From Enterobacter asburiae (GTDB taxonomy: Bacteria > Pseudomonadota > Gammaproteobacteria > Enterobacterales > Enterobacteriaceae): a stretch of DNA of 64,000 nucleotides. Of the stretch, positions 27,609-37,617 are shown piece after piece. Positions within the stretch are counted from its first letter, which is position 1; each line of letters opens with the position of its first letter. The notes below the pieces were generated by a model that searched no databases, was not told the DNA's origin, and saw nothing but the letters and a program-made list of their open reading frames with translations. The stretch covers positions 2,232,001 to 2,296,000 of the forward strand of contig NZ_AP019632.1 in NCBI RefSeq assembly GCF_007035645.1. The letters are read 5' to 3'. The position numbers were made by a program, and so were the translations under genes.

Positions 27609-28460
27609 CTGCGAAGGCGTCATGCCCGTCGCGCTGCGAAAGCGGTTGCTGAAGTGGCTGGCGGAGTTAAACCCGCAGGCAAGGGCGATGTCCGTTAGCG
27701 GCGTCGCCGTGTTCTGCACAAGGGCCTTCGCTTTTTCCATTCGCCTCTGCATCACGTACTGATGCGGCGCCAGCCCCGTCGACTGGCGGAACATGCGGGC
27801 AAAATGGTATTCGCTGAGGGCGGCCTGCGCCGCCAGTTCAGCCAGCGTCAGGGGTTGCCCGAGGTTCTCTTCGATAAAGGCCAGCACGTTACGCAGTACG
27901 AATGGCGATAGCCCGCCGGTGACGACCGGCAGCTTCCACTGAACGTTAGAGTAGTTTTGCAGCAGATGGGTCAGGAGCAGCGTAGAGGCCGTGCTCAGGG
28001 TGAGCTGGTTAGCGTGCTGCTGCCAGTCGCAGCCGAGCAAAAACTGGCGATACAGCGCGGTGATTTTCGGATCGCTACCAAAAATGCGCTCGTCGAGCGT
28101 CAGCGAAAGCGGGCGCTTGTCCCAGATCTTTTCCCCCACGTCGCGCAGGTGTTCATCGGTGCAGTAGAGATGCACAAACGACAGGTCATCACGGATATCC
28201 CACGTCGATTCGCTCTCTTTTGGCATCAAGCAGAAACGGTCCGGCCCCCCGCCGTTCTTCCAGCCGCCCGGCGTTTTTTGGTAGCTTTCGTAGCCGTCCG
28301 CCACGTACAGGCTCAGGGTATGGTGGTTACTTTTTACCGTTATCGTATCGTGCTTGTTGTACCACGCTGCCAGCTGAATGCCCGAATTCAGCGAGACGGT
28401 TTCCCGCAGGACCGCATTCTGTTGGCAAAGCGTTTCAAAGGTATCGTAAGCGTGAGACAT
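27588..28460 (-). CDS. AraC-family transcriptional regulator
   Basis: 290 residues. The N-terminal part (about 1-180) is a ligand or dimerisation domain I cannot assign; the C-terminal 100 residues hold two helix-turn-helix units (LAELAAQAALSEYHFARMFR and IALACGFNSASHFSNRF). It is divergent from the EamA-family transporter at 28634, which it probably regulates. Not part of the E. coli ydc cluster. Confidence 0.88.
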   Translation of the reverse strand: MSHAYDTFETLCQQNAVLRETVSLNSGIQLAAWYNKHDTITVKSNHHTLSLYVADGYESYQKTPGGWKNGGGPDRFCLMPKESESTWDIRDDLSFVHLYCTDEHLRDVGEKIWDKRPLSLTLDERIFGSDPKITALYRQFLLGCDWQQHANQLTLSTASTLLLTHLLQNYSNVQWKLPVVTGGLSPFVLRNVLAFIEENLGQPLTLAELAAQAALSEYHFARMFRQSTGLAPHQYVMQRRMEKAKALVQNTATPLTDIALACGFNSASHFSNRFRSATGMTPSQLRAASA

Positions 28461-28633
28461 GACCGTAAGCGCGTGATTGACTGGAATATCAGTCTAAGAA
28501 GAGTTGTCTCCCGTTGCCAGCCCCCGGGAAAGAAAAAAGCGCAAGATTTTGCAAGTCGACCGCAAGCCGGTGAAAGCCCCTGACCGATCTCAGCGGCATA
28601 CTGCGGGCTTCCGTGGTTTGAGAAGAGAAAAAT

Positions 28634-29530
28634 ATGAACGCATTATTATACGGACTGGTGGTGGTCATCTGGGGAACCACCTGGATTGCGATTTTCCTGC
28701 AGCAGGGTCCCGTAGCGGCGCCGGTCTCTATTTTCTGGCGTTTCGCCGTCGCCAGCCTCACGATGATGGTGGTGTTAATCGCCCTGCGCCGCCTGCGCAA
28801 GCTGGCGCTGCGGGATCACCTCTTTTGTATGCTCCAGGGATGCTGCGTTTTCTGCTTTAACTTCTGGTGTTTTTACGCCGCAGCCTCGCACATCAACACC
28901 GGGCTGGAATCGGTGATCTTTTCCATGGCCGTACTCTATAACGCCATTAACAGCTTTATTTTCTTCGGGCAGCGCCCGCCCGCGCGTTTCTGGACGGCGG
29001 CGGCACTGGGCCTGACTGGGATCGTAACCCTCTTCTGGGACGATCTGCTGGCCAGCGGCTGGAGCGCGTCGCTCCTGACCGGGATTGGTCTCTCCGCGCT
29101 CGGCACCTACGGCTTCTCGCTGGGCAATATGATCAGCATGCGTCACCAGCGCAAAGGCCTTGAAACCATGACCACCAACGCCTGGGCGATGCTCTACGGC
29201 ACGCTGGTGATGGGCTGCATTGCCCTGTTCAGAGGCGACAGCTTCGCGCCAGAGTGGACCGTCAGCTACATTGGCGCGCTGCTCTATCTGGCCGTGTTTG
29301 GTTCGGTGATTGCCTTTGGCGCCTACTTCACGCTGGTGGGACGTATCGGTCCGGGCAAAGCGGCCTACAGTACGCTGCTCTTCCCGCTGGTGGCGCTGAC
29401 CATCTCCACGGTGTATGAAGGCTACGTCTGGCATATCAACGGTATCGTGGGATTAGTGCTGATTCTGGGGGGAAATATGGTGATGTTTACCAAACCAGAA
29501 ACCTGGTGCAGACGCTTACGAATGGCGTAA
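28634..29530 (+). CDS. EamA/DMT-family transporter
   Basis: 298 residues with ten predicted helices in two EamA repeats; inner membrane exporter or importer of a small metabolite. WGTTWIAIFLQQGPVAAPVS at the start and LEPVVA-type segment replaced by FPLVALTISTVYEGYVW in the second repeat are typical. GAAGAG precedes ATG 28634. Divergent from the AraC gene, with 173 bp between. Substrate unknown. Confidence 0.87.
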   Translation: MNALLYGLVVVIWGTTWIAIFLQQGPVAAPVSIFWRFAVASLTMMVVLIALRRLRKLALRDHLFCMLQGCCVFCFNFWCFYAAASHINTGLESVIFSMAVLYNAINSFIFFGQRPPARFWTAAALGLTGIVTLFWDDLLASGWSASLLTGIGLSALGTYGFSLGNMISMRHQRKGLETMTTNAWAMLYGTLVMGCIALFRGDSFAPEWTVSYIGALLYLAVFGSVIAFGAYFTLVGRIGPGKAAYSTLLFPLVALTISTVYEGYVWHINGIVGLVLILGGNMVMFTKPETWCRRLRMA

Positions 29531-29537
29531 ATAAAAA

Positions 29538-29565
29538 GGCCTGCATTACGCAGGCCGTTTTATTT
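29538..29565. terminator. Bidirectional terminator between the EamA transporter and ydcL
   Basis: GGCCTGC/GCAGGCC stem (29538-29544, 29550-29556) with A-rich sequence on one side and T-rich on the other; serves both convergent genes. Confidence 0.88.
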
Positions 29566-30239
29566 TATTTCGCGGTCTTTTTCACATCAAACATGGTGGC
29601 GTCCGTCGCCATGTCATCAACAACCTGCTTCAGCGTCGCAAAGGTCATCGGCGTACTTTCGTTGTTCAGATCTTTACCTTCGCCTTTACGCACCACCTTC
29701 ATGACCGGTTTGTTGGTGGCCGCATCGATCAGTTCGCCTTCAAAGAAGAGATGCGTATCCATGGTGCGATGCCCGGTTGCCATCTGCGTACCGGCTACCA
29801 CCAGCGCGACCGGCACCACTTCATAGAACTGCAGACCTTCTTTCTGCGAACTCACCCCGGTAATTGCACCGCGGAAAATCAGGCTGTGTTTACCAGGCGT
29901 GGTCACAACTGGCTTACGGGTACCAATAGCGGTTTTCATTTTGTTATTGGTGTAATTCAACAGCTCATCAAGCGTTTTTTGACCAATTTGAGTGGTCGGT
30001 TTAGGCGCAGGATAATAAGTAATCGGCGTCCAGAGAATACTGTCGTAATTAGCTTCGTTATAAGAAGGATCCACCCAACGCAGCGTTGGTTTACCCGTCG
30101 CAGACGTCGTCTGCTGCAAGCCTGAATAGTCTTTTAAAAAGCCAGAATATTGTTCGGGAGCCGCGACTTTTGAAGAACAGCCCGCCAACGCCAACAGACC
30201 AGTAAGCACTGCAACTTTAAAAAAAGTTTGAGTACGCAT
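29565..30239 (-). CDS. ydcL: Outer-membrane-type lipoprotein YdcL (DUF3313)
   Basis: 224-residue lipoprotein close to E. coli YdcL. The signal peptide ends in lipobox LALAGC (Cys about 21), with Ser at +2, so outer-membrane sorting is expected. Conserved parts include SATGKPTLRWVDPSY and DMATDATMFDV. I start at ATG 30239 (MRTQTFFKV); upstream codons in frame lack a ribosome site. Function unknown. Confidence 0.93.
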   Translation of the reverse strand: MRTQTFFKVAVLTGLLALAGCSSKVAAPEQYSGFLKDYSGLQQTTSATGKPTLRWVDPSYNEANYDSILWTPITYYPAPKPTTQIGQKTLDELLNYTNNKMKTAIGTRKPVVTTPGKHSLIFRGAITGVSSQKEGLQFYEVVPVALVVAGTQMATGHRTMDTHLFFEGELIDAATNKPVMKVVRKGEGKDLNNESTPMTFATLKQVVDDMATDATMFDVKKTAK

Positions 30240-30374
30240 GATAGTTTTCCATGTTATCTGCAAGTATGCATTTGAAGTTATAGCAAAAGACCAGCGGGTT
30301 TGTTGTGACAAAAAATGATGCGGAGAGCACAAATTGCGAAAAGACTGCCCGCAAGCGTGCCGGGCAGTGAAAAA

Positions 30375-31973
30375 TTACTGATTTATATCCAGTTGCCAGA
30401 ACAGATGTTTGCCAAACGGGTCAATTTCATAGCCCGTCACCTCCTTGCGCACCGGTTCGAAAATGGTTGAATGCGCAATCATCACCGCCGGCATTTGATC
30501 ATGCATCATTTGCTGAGCCTCTTTATACAGCGCCACGCGTTTATCGCGATCGGTCGTTGATTTTGCTTCCGCAATAATGTTATCGAAGGGCTTATAGCAC
30601 CATTTCGCCGAATTTGAGCCACCGTTTGCCGAGGTACAGGTAAATAGCGGACCAAAGAAGTTGTCGGGATCGCCCGTTGCGGTCGTCCAGCCCATCAGCG
30701 CGGCCTGATGTTCCCCGCCCTTCACGCGCTTAAGGTATTCGCCCCACTCGTAGGTGACGATTTTGGTCTGTACGCCGATTTTCGCCCAGTCGGACTGAAT
30801 CATCTCCGCCATGCGTTTCGCATTCGGATTGTACGGACGCTGCACCGGCATCGCCCACAGGTCGACGCTCACGCCGTTGGCAAAACCGGCCTCTTTCAGC
30901 AGCGCTTTCGCCTTTTGAGGATCGTAATCGTAATCCTTAAGCTCGCTGTCTGCGCTCCAGACGCCCGGCGGCAGCAGGTTCTTTGCCGCAGTGCCGGTGC
31001 CGTGGAAAACCGCATCAATAATGGCCGGTTTATTGATGGCCATCGCCAGCGCCTGACGGACTTTTACGTTATCCAGCGGCGGCTTTTGGGTATTGAACGC
31101 CAGAAAGCCGGTATTCAGTCCGGCTTTGCTCATCAGGTTGATGTCTTTGTTCGCCTTCATGCGCGGCAGGTCCGCCGGGTTCGGGAACGGCATCACCTGA
31201 CACTCGTTCTTCTCAATTTTGGCAAACCGCACGGAGGCATCCGGGGTGATGCTAAACACCAGCCGATCCAGCTTCGATTTCCCCTGCCAGTATTCGTCGA
31301 ACGCCGTAAACAGGATCCGCGAATCCTTCTGATACTGCGCAAGCTTAAACGGCCCGGTACCTATAGGCTCCATATCCACCTTTTCCGGCGTGCCCGCTTT
31401 GAGCATCGCGTCGGCATATTCCGCGGACAGGATCGAGGCAAAATACCATGCCAGATCGGCGACAAACGGCGCTTCCGGGTGCGCCAGGGTAAAGCGCACG
31501 GTGTGGTCATCAACCTTATCAATGCCGGTAATCAGGCTGCCAAACTCCAGACTTTCGAAGTTGGAGTAGCTACCGTTAGAGACGTTGTGATACGGATGAT
31601 TCACGTCTTTCTGGCGCATAAACGAGAAAATCACGTCGTCGGCGTTAAAGTCGCGGGTCGGCGTGAAGGATTTATTGCTCTGGAACTTGACGCCCTTACG
31701 CAGATGGAAGGTGTAAACCTTGCCGTCGTCGCTCACCTCCCAGCGCTCCGCCAGGCTTGGCACCAGCTCCGTGGTGCCGGGTTTGAAATCAACCAGCCGG
31801 TTATAGACCGGCACGGCGCTGGCGTCCACGCTGGTTCCCGAGGTGTATAGCTGAGGATTAAAGTTTTCCGGCGATCCCTCGGAGCAATACACCAGCGTTT
31901 TCGCGGCGACGGAGGAACTGACCGTGAGTACAGCAAGCGCCAGCGTTATAGTTGTGAGTTTGCTTTTCATCAT
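30375..31973 (-). CDS. DppA-like periplasmic peptide-binding protein (orphan)
   Basis: 532-residue solute-binding protein of family 5. It aligns with E. coli DppA throughout (TLVYCSEGSPENFNPQLYTSGT, given here in part as CSEGSPENFNPQL; VFSITPDASVRFAKIEKNEC; DLWAMPVQRPYNPNA) but is clearly a divergent paralogue. A signal peptide ends at SVAA-KTLVY. No permease or ATPase genes accompany it, so it must use another DppBCDF or Opp system. MKSK three bases downstream is an equally good start. Divergent from a PepT-like peptidase gene. Confidence 0.88.
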   Translation of the reverse strand: MMKSKLTTITLALAVLTVSSSVAAKTLVYCSEGSPENFNPQLYTSGTSVDASAVPVYNRLVDFKPGTTELVPSLAERWEVSDDGKVYTFHLRKGVKFQSNKSFTPTRDFNADDVIFSFMRQKDVNHPYHNVSNGSYSNFESLEFGSLITGIDKVDDHTVRFTLAHPEAPFVADLAWYFASILSAEYADAMLKAGTPEKVDMEPIGTGPFKLAQYQKDSRILFTAFDEYWQGKSKLDRLVFSITPDASVRFAKIEKNECQVMPFPNPADLPRMKANKDINLMSKAGLNTGFLAFNTQKPPLDNVKVRQALAMAINKPAIIDAVFHGTGTAAKNLLPPGVWSADSELKDYDYDPQKAKALLKEAGFANGVSVDLWAMPVQRPYNPNAKRMAEMIQSDWAKIGVQTKIVTYEWGEYLKRVKGGEHQAALMGWTTATGDPDNFFGPLFTCTSANGGSNSAKWCYKPFDNIIAEAKSTTDRDKRVALYKEAQQMMHDQMPAVMIAHSTIFEPVRKEVTGYEIDPFGKHLFWQLDINQ

Positions 31974-32081
31974 TTATTCCTGTCTTTTTAATTCGACGGC
32001 TAATTAATTCTTTTGCCATTTCATAAATAACATTAAAGTGATGTGGCAAACACCTGAAAAATAAATAAGGAATAAAACACT

Positions 32082-33311
32082 ATGGGCTCGCCGCTTTCCA
32101 GACAATTAACGCACCGTTTTTTCCGCTATCTCGCGATCACCAGCCAGAGCGACCCAAAGGTCAAAACCCTGCCCTCAACGCCGGGCCAGCACGACATGGC
32201 CCGGGAGCTGGCGCAGGAGCTGGCACAGCTGGGGTTAGACGATATTGTGATTGATGAATTCGCCACGGTAACGGCGGTCAAAAAAGGCAACGTGGCCGGT
32301 GCGCCGCGCATCGGCTTTATTACCCATATTGATACCGTGGACGTGGGATTATCACCGGATATTCATCCACAAATATTAACCTTTACCGGTGAAGATCTCT
32401 GTCTGAATAAAGAGAAAGACATCTGGCTGCGGGTTAACGAGCATCCTGAAATTCTGGCGTATCCGAATGAGGAGATTATTTTCAGCGACGGAACCAGCGT
32501 ATTGGGCGCGGATAATAAATCGGCGGTCACGGTGATCATGACGGTGCTGGAAAACCTGACGGCGGAACATCAGCACGGGGATATCGTCGTGGCGTTTGTG
32601 CCTGACGAAGAGATCGGCCTGAACGGTGCAAAAGCGCTGGACCTTAAGCGCTTTGACGTCGACTTCGCCTGGACCATCGACTGCTGCGAGCTGGGGGAAA
32701 TTGTCTACGAGAACTTTAATGCGGCAGCCGCTGAAATCCGCTTTACCGGCGTAACGGCGCACCCGATGTCCGCCAAAGGCGTGCTGGTGAATCCCCTGCT
32801 GATGGCGACTGACTACATCAACCATTTTGACCGCCAGCAAACGCCGGAGTGCACCGAGGGGCGTGAGGGCTATATCTGGTTTAACGGCATTCAGGCCGGC
32901 CAGAACGAGGCCATTCTTAAGGCCAATATCCGCGACTTTGACAAGGACAACTTTGCCGCCCGCAAGCAGCAGATTGCCGACGTAGCCGCGCTGATTGCCG
33001 CCCAGTATCCTACGGCCAGGGTGGACTATCGCATTGAAGATACCTACAGCAATATCAGCAATGCGATTGGTGAGGACAGACGCGCCATCGATCTGATGTT
33101 CGAGGCGATGGAATCGCTCGGCATCACGCCGAAGCCGACGCCCATGCGCGGCGGTACCGACGGCGCGGCGCTCTCGGCAAAAGGGCTGCTCACGCCGAAC
33201 TTCTTCACCGGCGCGCATAACTTCCACTCCAAGTTTGAATTCCTGCCGCTGTCGTCGTTCGAGGCGTCTTACAACACCGCCCTGCAGATCTGCCTGCTTG
33301 CTGCCCGCTAA
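32082..33311 (+). CDS. Peptidase T-like M20 aminotripeptidase (paralogue)
   Basis: 409-residue cytoplasmic zinc peptidase of the PepT group. Predicted metal ligands and catalytic residues are in place: HIDT (His, Asp), LGADNKSA (Asp), PDEEIG (Glu pair), TIDCCELGE (Asp) and the late His in [11 protein letters not shown]. It differs enough from E. coli PepT to be a paralogue, not pepT itself. Divergent (108 bp) from the DppA-like gene, suggesting peptide capture and cleavage as one module. Its stop overlaps tehB by four bases. Confidence 0.85.
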   Translation: MGSPLSRQLTHRFFRYLAITSQSDPKVKTLPSTPGQHDMARELAQELAQLGLDDIVIDEFATVTAVKKGNVAGAPRIGFITHIDTVDVGLSPDIHPQILTFTGEDLCLNKEKDIWLRVNEHPEILAYPNEEIIFSDGTSVLGADNKSAVTVIMTVLENLTAEHQHGDIVVAFVPDEEIGLNGAKALDLKRFDVDFAWTIDCCELGEIVYENFNAAAAEIRFTGVTAHPMSAKGVLVNPLLMATDYINHFDRQQTPECTEGREGYIWFNGIQAGQNEAILKANIRDFDKDNFAARKQQIADVAALIAAQYPTARVDYRIEDTYSNISNAIGEDRRAIDLMFEAMESLGITPKPTPMRGGTDGAALSAKGLLTPNFFTGAHNFHSKFEFLPLSSFEASYNTALQICLLAAR

Positions 33312-33901
33312 GCGGGCTTGCGCGCCAGCATCGTGGCAAAGCGCAGCTTGATGCGGTTGCCGTTTTCGTCGGTGCGGTGCAGTTCGCCAACGTCTTCGTT
33401 GTATTTGAGCAACTCCCAGCCTTTGTAGTAGTTGCTCAGCTCACCGCTTTTGAACGCAAACGGGAAGCCGACGGTGCACGGGTAATCCGCCGTGTCCATC
33501 GCGGCAACAATCAGGTTGTAGCCGCCGGGCCTGGTGCAGCGCTGCATGTTGGCGATAAGTCCCGGGATGGTTTTTGACTCCAGGAACATCAGCACCACGG
33601 TGGAGAGAATGAAATCGTACTCGCCGTCAAAACTCAGGTTGTTGAGATCTTTAATCGCCGTGTGGAGGTTATCGATCCCTTCTTCCGCCTTGATGCGCTC
33701 GATATTCTCGATGCTCATCGGGTTCTTATCCCACGCGGTCACCTCGTAACCGTTGGCCGCCAGATAAAGGCTGTTGCGGCCGTTGCCGCAGCCCAGATCC
33801 AGCGTTTTACCCGGTTTAATCTTTGCCGCACTGAACAGCACCTCTGAATGGGTGCGGGTTAAGCCATATTTCTCTGTGAAGTAATTCTCATCAACGGTCA
33901 T
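33308..33901 (-). CDS. tehB: Tellurite-resistance methyltransferase TehB
   Basis: 197-residue SAM-dependent methyltransferase, cytoplasmic, close to E. coli TehB. SAM-binding motif I is [15 protein letters not shown] (about 32-46), and [19 protein letters not shown] is conserved. I start at ATG 33901 (MTVDENYF) with AGGA nine bases upstream. In E. coli tehA precedes tehB; no tehA is present here. A GCCCGC/GCGGGC palindrome spans the convergent stop codons with the PepT-like gene. Confidence 0.94.
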   Translation of the reverse strand: MTVDENYFTEKYGLTRTHSEVLFSAAKIKPGKTLDLGCGNGRNSLYLAANGYEVTAWDKNPMSIENIERIKAEEGIDNLHTAIKDLNNLSFDGEYDFILSTVVLMFLESKTIPGLIANMQRCTRPGGYNLIVAAMDTADYPCTVGFPFAFKSGELSNYYKGWELLKYNEDVGELHRTDENGNRIKLRFATMLARKPA

Positions 33902-34036
33902 TATTTTTTCCTGAGCCTGCATAAGTTTAAAGTGCATCCTGAATGCCATTTTAAGGCGTTTACCGTCTGGTTGCCAGCCGTTCGAAAACCGAAAAATTTG
34001 CTACGTTTAGTTAAGACGCTTATCAGAGACCTAAAG

Positions 34037-35017
34037 ATGAACAAATATCGCCTTAGCGACGAAACCCGCCTCTGGCAATGGAAAAACGGTGACACTACCC
34101 GCTCTGTCACGCTGCGGCAGATTATCGCGACAGTGGATTTTAACGACGTGACGGTTGGTACGAAAGGCGGCTGGGTTGACGATGAGCGCGCCCTCGCGCA
34201 GGACGGCGACTGTTGGATCTACGACGAAAACAGCGTGGTGTTCGCCGGTGCCGTCGTGTCCGGCAACGCGCGCCTTACCCTGCCGTGCATCGTTAGTCAC
34301 GATGCGCATATCAGCGGCAGCTGCTGGCTGGACGGCGCGGAGGTCAGCCACGGGGCGCGCATAAGTGACAACGTCACCATTCAGCACTCCTGCGTGCGGG
34401 GCGAATGCCATCTCTACGGCGATGCCCGCATTCTGCACAACAGCGTTATCATCGCCGCCAAAGGTCTGACGCCGGACCATGACCAGATCCTGCAAATCTA
34501 CGATAAGGCGACCGTCAGCCAGTCGCGCATTGTGCATCAGGCGCAAATCTACGGCGAGGCGATGGTGAATTTTGCCTTTGTTGAGCACCGCGCCGAAATA
34601 TTCGACAACGCTATCCTCGAAGGTAACGACTTAAATAACGTCTGGGTCTGCGACTGCGCAAAGGTCTATGGCAACGCCCGCGTGATTGCCGGTTATGACG
34701 ACGATGCTATTCCGACGGTGCGCTACAGCTCTCAGATTGCGGAGAATGCCGTGGTGGAAGGAAACTGCGTCATCAAGCACCACGTTCTGATTGGCGGTCA
34801 GGCATGGCTGCGCGGCGGGCCGATCATGCTGGACGATAAGGTGGTGATCCAGGGACGCGCGCGGATCAGCGGAGATGTGCTCATTGAGCACCGGGTTGAA
34901 ATCACAGATGATGCGGTCATTGAAGCCTTTGCCGGGGAGAGCATTCACCTGCGCGGCGAAAAGGTGATTAACGGCGACCAGCGCATCACCCGCACCCCGC
35001 TGCTGGGAGCGTTATAG
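34037..35017 (+). CDS. ydcK: Left-handed beta-helix (hexapeptide-repeat) protein YdcK
   Basis: 326 residues, same length as E. coli YdcK. The middle consists of hexapeptide-like turns (for example [20 protein letters not shown]) that form a left-handed beta helix, as in LpxA/GlmU-type acyltransferases. Enzymatic function is unknown. I start at ATG 34037 (MNKYRLSD), which matches the family. Divergent from tehB; its 3' end overlaps rimL by six bases. Confidence 0.92.
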   Translation: MNKYRLSDETRLWQWKNGDTTRSVTLRQIIATVDFNDVTVGTKGGWVDDERALAQDGDCWIYDENSVVFAGAVVSGNARLTLPCIVSHDAHISGSCWLDGAEVSHGARISDNVTIQHSCVRGECHLYGDARILHNSVIIAAKGLTPDHDQILQIYDKATVSQSRIVHQAQIYGEAMVNFAFVEHRAEIFDNAILEGNDLNNVWVCDCAKVYGNARVIAGYDDDAIPTVRYSSQIAENAVVEGNCVIKHHVLIGGQAWLRGGPIMLDDKVVIQGRARISGDVLIEHRVEITDDAVIEAFAGESIHLRGEKVINGDQRITRTPLLGAL

Positions 35018-35560
35018 GGCGTAGATCTTCCCGTAGATATTCACATCGTCAAAGCGACCGTTCAGGTATTCCGCTTCCCGCAGGCACCCTTCCAGCGTAA
35101 AACCGTTGCGTACGGCAACGCTGTTGCTGTGCTGATTCGCCACCCGACACTTGATCACAAAACGGCGGATCTCCCCACGTTCGACGTAGTAGCGCATAAA
35201 CGCCTGCAGTGACCGGGAGAGAATGCCCTGCCCCTGATGGCTTTCATCCAGCCAGTAGCCGATATAGCCGGTTTTGTTGGTCGGTTCAATCGTGTTGAAC
35301 GACAGCACGCCGACCAGTTCATCACTCTTGAATATCAAAAACATTTTGGCGTAGCCGCGCTGGTGCAGCATCTGGTTACTTTGCACGTTGCGGCGGGTAT
35401 CGTCCTCGCTGCCCACGTGCTGCGCCCAGTCAAAGGCGGTTTGCAGAAAGGTTTTGTTTTGGACGACGAGATTATGCAGATCGGCGGCGTAGCGCTCTTC
35501 GACGGCGCGAAGCTCGAGAGCGTCAGATACCGGGATAATTTCGGATTTTGCTGCGGTCAT
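35012..35560 (-). CDS. rimL: Ribosomal-protein-serine acetyltransferase RimL
   Basis: 182-residue GNAT enzyme that acetylates the N-terminal Ser of L12 to give L7 in E. coli. The translation aligns over its length with RimL; the acetyl-CoA loop is [13 protein letters not shown] and the adjacent YWLD is conserved. Convergent with ydcK with a six-base overlap, as in E. coli. Confidence 0.92.
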   Translation of the reverse strand: MTAAKSEIIPVSDALELRAVEERYAADLHNLVVQNKTFLQTAFDWAQHVGSEDDTRRNVQSNQMLHQRGYAKMFLIFKSDELVGVLSFNTIEPTNKTGYIGYWLDESHQGQGILSRSLQAFMRYYVERGEIRRFVIKCRVANQHSNSVAVRNGFTLEGCLREAEYLNGRFDDVNIYGKIYAL

Positions 35561-35562
35561 TG

Positions 35563-35597
35563 CCCCTCACCCTAACCCTCTCCCAAAGGGAGAGGGA
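35563..35597. repeat. Short CCCTC/GAGGG palindromic repeat between opgD and rimL
   Basis: CCCTCACCCTAACCCTCTCCC followed by AAAGGGAGAGGG forms a hairpin. Related units occur at 55561-55599 and at one end of both long repeats (21799 and 56022). It fills the place where E. coli has ydcH. Confidence 0.8.
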
Positions 35598-35605
35598 ATC
35601 GATCG

Positions 35606-37261
35606 TTAACGCATTATCCGGTCGTCAACGTAGTTACGTTTATCCGGCGCTGGCGGGAAATACTGGTACAGCCAGGTTTCACTGATGGCATCGCCCTGGC
35701 AGCGCAGGAACAGGCGCATATCCACCGGCTCCGTCGAATCCGAGGTTGGGTACCAGTCAAACAGGATTCGATAGCCGTCAAACGGCTCAACGTAGAGGAT
35801 CTCAACCTGCTTCGCTTCACCGCTGGAGAGCGTAATCACCGGCTCGATGCCTTTTGGCGCAGCGGCCTTGAGGTCGCCACCGACGAAGTCGATAGCAAAG
35901 CGACGGGCCCACACTTTCGGGTAATTTTCGCCCGGTGCCCAGCCTTCCGGGAAGCCGCCCATGCCGGTACGGGTGGCGAAGACGTTGGCCAGCGGAGAAC
36001 GCACCGGCGGCATGGCGCTCCAGTACAGACGATATTTAAAGTCCAGCTCGTCGCCCGCCTTCACCGCTTTTTCCGGCTGCCAGAAGCAGACCACGTTATC
36101 CAGCGTTTCGCCGGTGGTCGGGATCTCCATCAGGCCAACCGCGCCTTTACCCCAGTCGTTACGCGGTTCAACCCACAGGCTCGGGCGTTTGTTATACCAG
36201 CCCATCACGTCCTGATAGTGCGAGAAATCGCGGTCGAGCTGCAGCAGGCCGAACCCTTTCGGGTTTTTGTCCATATAGGCGTTAAACTGCAGCTTCTGCG
36301 GGTTGTTCAGCGGACGACAGATCCACTCCCCGTTGCCGCGCCACATTGCCAGGCGGTCGGAGTCATGAATTTGCGGGTGAATGGTGTCACACATGCGGCG
36401 TTCGTTATTGCCGCAGCTGAACATGCTGGTCATCGGCGCGATGCCGAGCTGCTTGATGTCCTTCCGCGCATAGAGATGGTTTTCCACCTCCATAATCACC
36501 TGGCTCTTCTCGCAGTGGATCACGAATTTATAGGCACCGGTGATGCTCGGGCTGTCCAGCAGCGTGTAGACGGTAAAAGTCGTGTCGCCGGGCTTGACGG
36601 TTTCAAACCAGAAGGCGGTAAAGTCCGGGAACTCTTCCGGCGTGTCGGTAAAGGTGTCTACCGCCAGACCGCGCGCGGAAAGGCCGTACTGGTAGGTGTC
36701 ATCCACCGCGCGGAAATAGCTCGCGCCCAGGAAAGAGACAATATCGCGACGCGCCAGCTCAGGCGCCTTAAAGGCGCGGAAGCCCGCAAAGCCGAGATCG
36801 CTTTGCCCTTCCAGCTGTTTGGTATCCACACCCGTTTCACCGTAGCTGAACAGCTCCGGACGGAAGTGGATCTCGCGCGCCATAGAGGTTGACTGGTCCA
36901 GCGAGAACATCCGCACGCGGCGACGGAACCCCATCCCCATATGGAAGAACTGCACGTCCAGCTGACGCCCTTCAATGTTGTTCCACAGTGACTGTTTTTC
37001 ATCGTAGCGGATGGCGTTGTACGCCTGCGGCGTCATGGTTGCCAGCGTGTCCGGCAGCGGACGCGGCGCGCCACCCCACGGGGTTTTCGCCAGGTCATGC
37101 GCCATGGATTGCAGTACGGAGAAGTCGAAACGACGGCTCTGGCCGTCAGCAATGTCAGAGTCGGCAGCGTATGCCGCTTTGGAAAACAGGGAAGCAAGGC
37201 CAGATGTGCCGCTCAGGGCTGCCACTGCCAGCGAGCCTTTTAGAAAACGTCTGCGATTCAT
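35606..37261 (-). CDS. opgD: Osmoregulated periplasmic glucan biosynthesis protein OpgD (Tat-exported)
   Basis: 551 residues, the same length as E. coli OpgD (MdoD), which shapes the glucan backbone in the periplasm and is homologous to OpgG. A twin-arginine signal [10 protein letters not shown] opens the protein and is cleaved near AYAADSD. I start at ATG 37261, which begins exactly at the Tat signal; the longer open frame has no ribosome site. Conserved [16 protein letters not shown] and [11 protein letters not shown] are present. E. coli's ydcH, usually downstream, is missing. Confidence 0.95.
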   Translation of the reverse strand: MNRRRFLKGSLAVAALSGTSGLASLFSKAAYAADSDIADGQSRRFDFSVLQSMAHDLAKTPWGGAPRPLPDTLATMTPQAYNAIRYDEKQSLWNNIEGRQLDVQFFHMGMGFRRRVRMFSLDQSTSMAREIHFRPELFSYGETGVDTKQLEGQSDLGFAGFRAFKAPELARRDIVSFLGASYFRAVDDTYQYGLSARGLAVDTFTDTPEEFPDFTAFWFETVKPGDTTFTVYTLLDSPSITGAYKFVIHCEKSQVIMEVENHLYARKDIKQLGIAPMTSMFSCGNNERRMCDTIHPQIHDSDRLAMWRGNGEWICRPLNNPQKLQFNAYMDKNPKGFGLLQLDRDFSHYQDVMGWYNKRPSLWVEPRNDWGKGAVGLMEIPTTGETLDNVVCFWQPEKAVKAGDELDFKYRLYWSAMPPVRSPLANVFATRTGMGGFPEGWAPGENYPKVWARRFAIDFVGGDLKAAAPKGIEPVITLSSGEAKQVEILYVEPFDGYRILFDWYPTSDSTEPVDMRLFLRCQGDAISETWLYQYFPPAPDKRNYVDDRIMR

Positions 37262-37447
37262 GCCTGGAAAAACGTCCTTATGGTCGTGTGAATGTGTTTC
37301 GCGCTCGGCGAAATGACGGCAAGAAAGAACGCACAGCCTAAACAAAAATGGTTAAGAATCCAATTGTTGGCCGGTGATTATATGAACAAAGTGAGAAATA
37401 TTTTCTGTCGACCAGAACGGCCCGAAAGTGGTGTAAAAAACAGTAAA

Positions 37448-37572
37448 TACACAAAATCATTCATGCTGGATCAAGGCGGCAAGTCTGAGAATCCCCAGGA
37501 GCTTACTTAAGTAAGTGACTGGGGTGAACAGACGTAGCCAACGCAGAGGCAGCGTGAAGGATGAAGTGTATT
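37448..37572 (+). repeat. ERIC element (enterobacterial repetitive intergenic consensus)
   Basis: About 125 bp. The diagnostic centre AATCCCCAGGAGCTTAC followed by AAGTAAGTGACTGGGGTGA matches the two conserved arms used for ERIC typing. CCCCAG (37493-37498) pairs with CTGGGG (37519-37524) around an inner CTTACTTAAGTAAG palindrome. Together with the opgD promoter region (37262-37447) and a terminator it fills the gap between opgD and the next gene. Confidence 0.93.
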
Positions 37573-37606
37573 AAAAATGCCCCGGCGCGACATCGTTCGC
37601 CGGGGC
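37572..37606 (-). terminator. Terminator of the aminotransferase/binding-protein operon
   Basis: GCCCCGGCG/CGCCGGGGC stem (37579-37587, 37598-37606) followed on the minus strand by ATTTTTAAT. Confidence 0.88.
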
Positions 37607-37617
37607 TAATGAGGCGG

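Noticed and set aside
37448..37572. ERIC element considered as a new structured RNA
   Set aside because: Its centre matches the well-known ERIC consensus, so it is a known repeat family.
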